From NCBI RefSeq assembly GCF_000720325.1, contig NZ_JOJM01000079.1:1-33992 (forward strand): a stretch of DNA of 33,992 nucleotides, read 5' to 3'. Under the pieces are notes generated by a model, which searched no databases, was not told the origin of the DNA, and worked only from the letters and a program-made list of their open reading frames with translations. This document shows, piece after piece, positions 33,303 through 33,992 of the stretch. Every line of letters begins with the position of its first letter. Position 1 is the stretch's first letter. The position numbers were made by a program, and so were the translations under genes. The stretch comes from Streptomyces sp. NRRL B-1347. Lineage in GTDB: Bacteria; Actinomycetota; Actinomycetes; Streptomycetales; Streptomycetaceae.

Positions 33303-33743
33303 TCAGAAACCGTCGCAGACGGCGGTGGCGAGCACCCCGCTGGCGGTGGCGGTACGGGTGGTCCCGTCGGCCGTGACCCGACAGTGGACCGTGCCGCCCG
33401 CGGCGCCCGTGGTGACGGCAAGCCTTCCGCCCTTGACGAAGCCCTTCGTCTTGAGTTCCTTGCGCCACGGTGGGTCGATGTCCGTCACCTGGTTCAGCGA
33501 CATGTTGCCATCGCTGTAGGTCGCATAGGTGATCGCGACGTCCTTGGCGTTGCCGGTCACCTCGTACCTGACTGTGATCTCGCGCCCCGACTCCTCGCTG
33601 ATCCCCACGACAAGGGCCACACAGCCGCCCGTGAGCAGCAGGATCACGCCCAGGAGCACCCAGGGCCACTTCCGGCGCTTCTTCGGCTGCGGTGGCGGCG
33701 GTACGGGGGCGGACCAGCCCTGCTGTTGCGTCATGTCCGCCAT
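33303..33743 (-). CDS. MmpS-like membrane-anchored protein
   Basis: This 146-aa protein has a Pro/Gln-rich cytoplasmic N-terminus, a KKRRKWPW stop-transfer stretch, one membrane helix (about 27-50) and an exported beta-domain. EITVRYEVTGNAKDVAITYATY is the MmpS-like pattern (V-x-Y-E-V-T-G-x-A). Two Cys late in the sequence (VHCRV and AVCDGF) may form a disulfide. The ATG at 33743 is used; ATG 33734 would drop three residues and neither has a strong Shine-Dalgarno. There is no MmpL neighbour. Confidence 0.75.
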   Translation of the reverse strand: MADMTQQQGWSAPVPPPPQPKKRRKWPWVLLGVILLLTGGCVALVVGISEESGREITVRYEVTGNAKDVAITYATYSDGNMSLNQVTDIDPPWRKELKTKGFVKGGRLAVTTGAAGGTVHCRVTADGTTRTATASGVLATAVCDGF

Positions 33744-33813
33744 GCTTCAGCGGCGTCCTGGCCCTCGCAGTCCGGAAGGGGCGCCCGGTCGGCCATGTGG
33801 GTGAACGCTGCGG

Positions 33814-33861
33814 CCGAAGGCCGGGTCCGGCGGGCAGGGCCCCGCCGGACCCGACCTTCGG
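33814..33861 (-). terminator. Terminator of pgi
   Basis: A 13-bp stem (33822-33834 with 33841-33853) is extended by an outer 7-bp stem (33814-33820 with 33855-33861). It lies 2 bases after the pgi stop on the minus strand. Confidence 0.82.
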
Positions 33862-33863
33862 GC

Positions 33864-33992
33864 TCAACGGCCGCGCAGCTCGCGGTACTTCGCGACCAGT
33901 GCCTTGGTGGACGCGTCCAGGCCGGGGACGTCCGCGCCCTCCGTCAGGGCGGGTTCGACGCGCTTGGCGAGGACCTTGCCCAGTTCGACGCC
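33864..33992 (-). CDS. pgi: Glucose-6-phosphate isomerase, C-terminal end (partial)
   Basis: Only the last 42 codons are inside the window; the gene continues past the right edge. The translation begins GVELGKVLAKRVEP and ends LVAKYRELRGR. GVELGK-x-LA is the conserved C-terminal signature of phosphoglucose isomerase, including the active-site Lys region. The enzyme interconverts glucose 6-phosphate and fructose 6-phosphate and so connects glycolysis with the pentose phosphate genes next to it. Confidence 0.88.
   Translation of the reverse strand, partial: GVELGKVLAKRVEPALTEGADVPGLDASTKALVAKYRELRGR

Overview
The window is a block of high-GC actinobacterial chromosome. Codon use is strongly G/C-ending, GTG and TTG starts are common, and 4-base stop/start overlaps are frequent. 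The gene content (dapD, a complete suf operon, ctaA/ctaB, then tkt-tal-zwf-opcA-pgl-pgi) is that of the conserved core of a Streptomyces or close relative. Nothing indicates a prophage, IS element, CRISPR array, tRNA or rRNA gene. The sequence is cut at the right end inside pgi.

Layout. (1) 1-7.4 kb: two degenerate copies of an intergenic repeat; a secreted nuclease/phosphatase-fold protein; a two-domain ABM monooxygenase-like gene behind a SoxR-like promoter; a GDSL esterase; an unrecognised pair made of a 48-aa peptide and a cysteine-rich protein, translationally coupled; a SigE-family sigma factor coupled to a membrane-anchored beta-propeller protein; and a lipoprotein. (2) 7.4-11.6 kb: dapD, an MFS transporter, a divergent gene encoding an HxlR-type winged helix fused to a PrxQ-like peroxiredoxin, then an SMR pump with its TetR regulator. 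(3) 11.7-18.3 kb, minus strand: sufR-sufB-sufD-Rieske ferredoxin-sufC-sufS-sufU-sufT, nearly all joined by 4-base overlaps, with a CAAC-N6-GTTG SufR operator over the promoter and an iron-box-like palindrome further upstream. (4) 18.4-26.2 kb: an AAC(3)-family acetyltransferase, a DrrAB-type ABC exporter, heme A synthase, an amidohydrolase, a small conserved protein, a degenerate AMP-ligase-like protein, and heme O synthase. (5) 26.5-33.2 kb, plus strand: transketolase, transaldolase, G6P dehydrogenase, OpcA and 6-phosphogluconolactonase, the oxidative and non-oxidative pentose phosphate pathway as one cluster; then an MmpS-like membrane protein and the 3' end of pgi, both convergent.

How they work together. 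The suf operon supplies Fe-S clusters, and ctaB followed by ctaA turn heme B into heme O and heme A for cytochrome aa3. The pentose phosphate operon makes NADPH and ribose 5-phosphate. Several regulators appear tied to redox, iron or drug stress: SufR, a probable SoxR site, HxlR-peroxiredoxin and TetR/SMR.

The most notable points are the regulator-peroxiredoxin fusion with its palindrome, the coupled 48-aa/Cys-rich pair, the degenerate ANL protein, and a series of genes that lack a Shine-Dalgarno but carry a -10 hexamer 6-8 bases before the start codon, suggesting widespread leaderless transcription.
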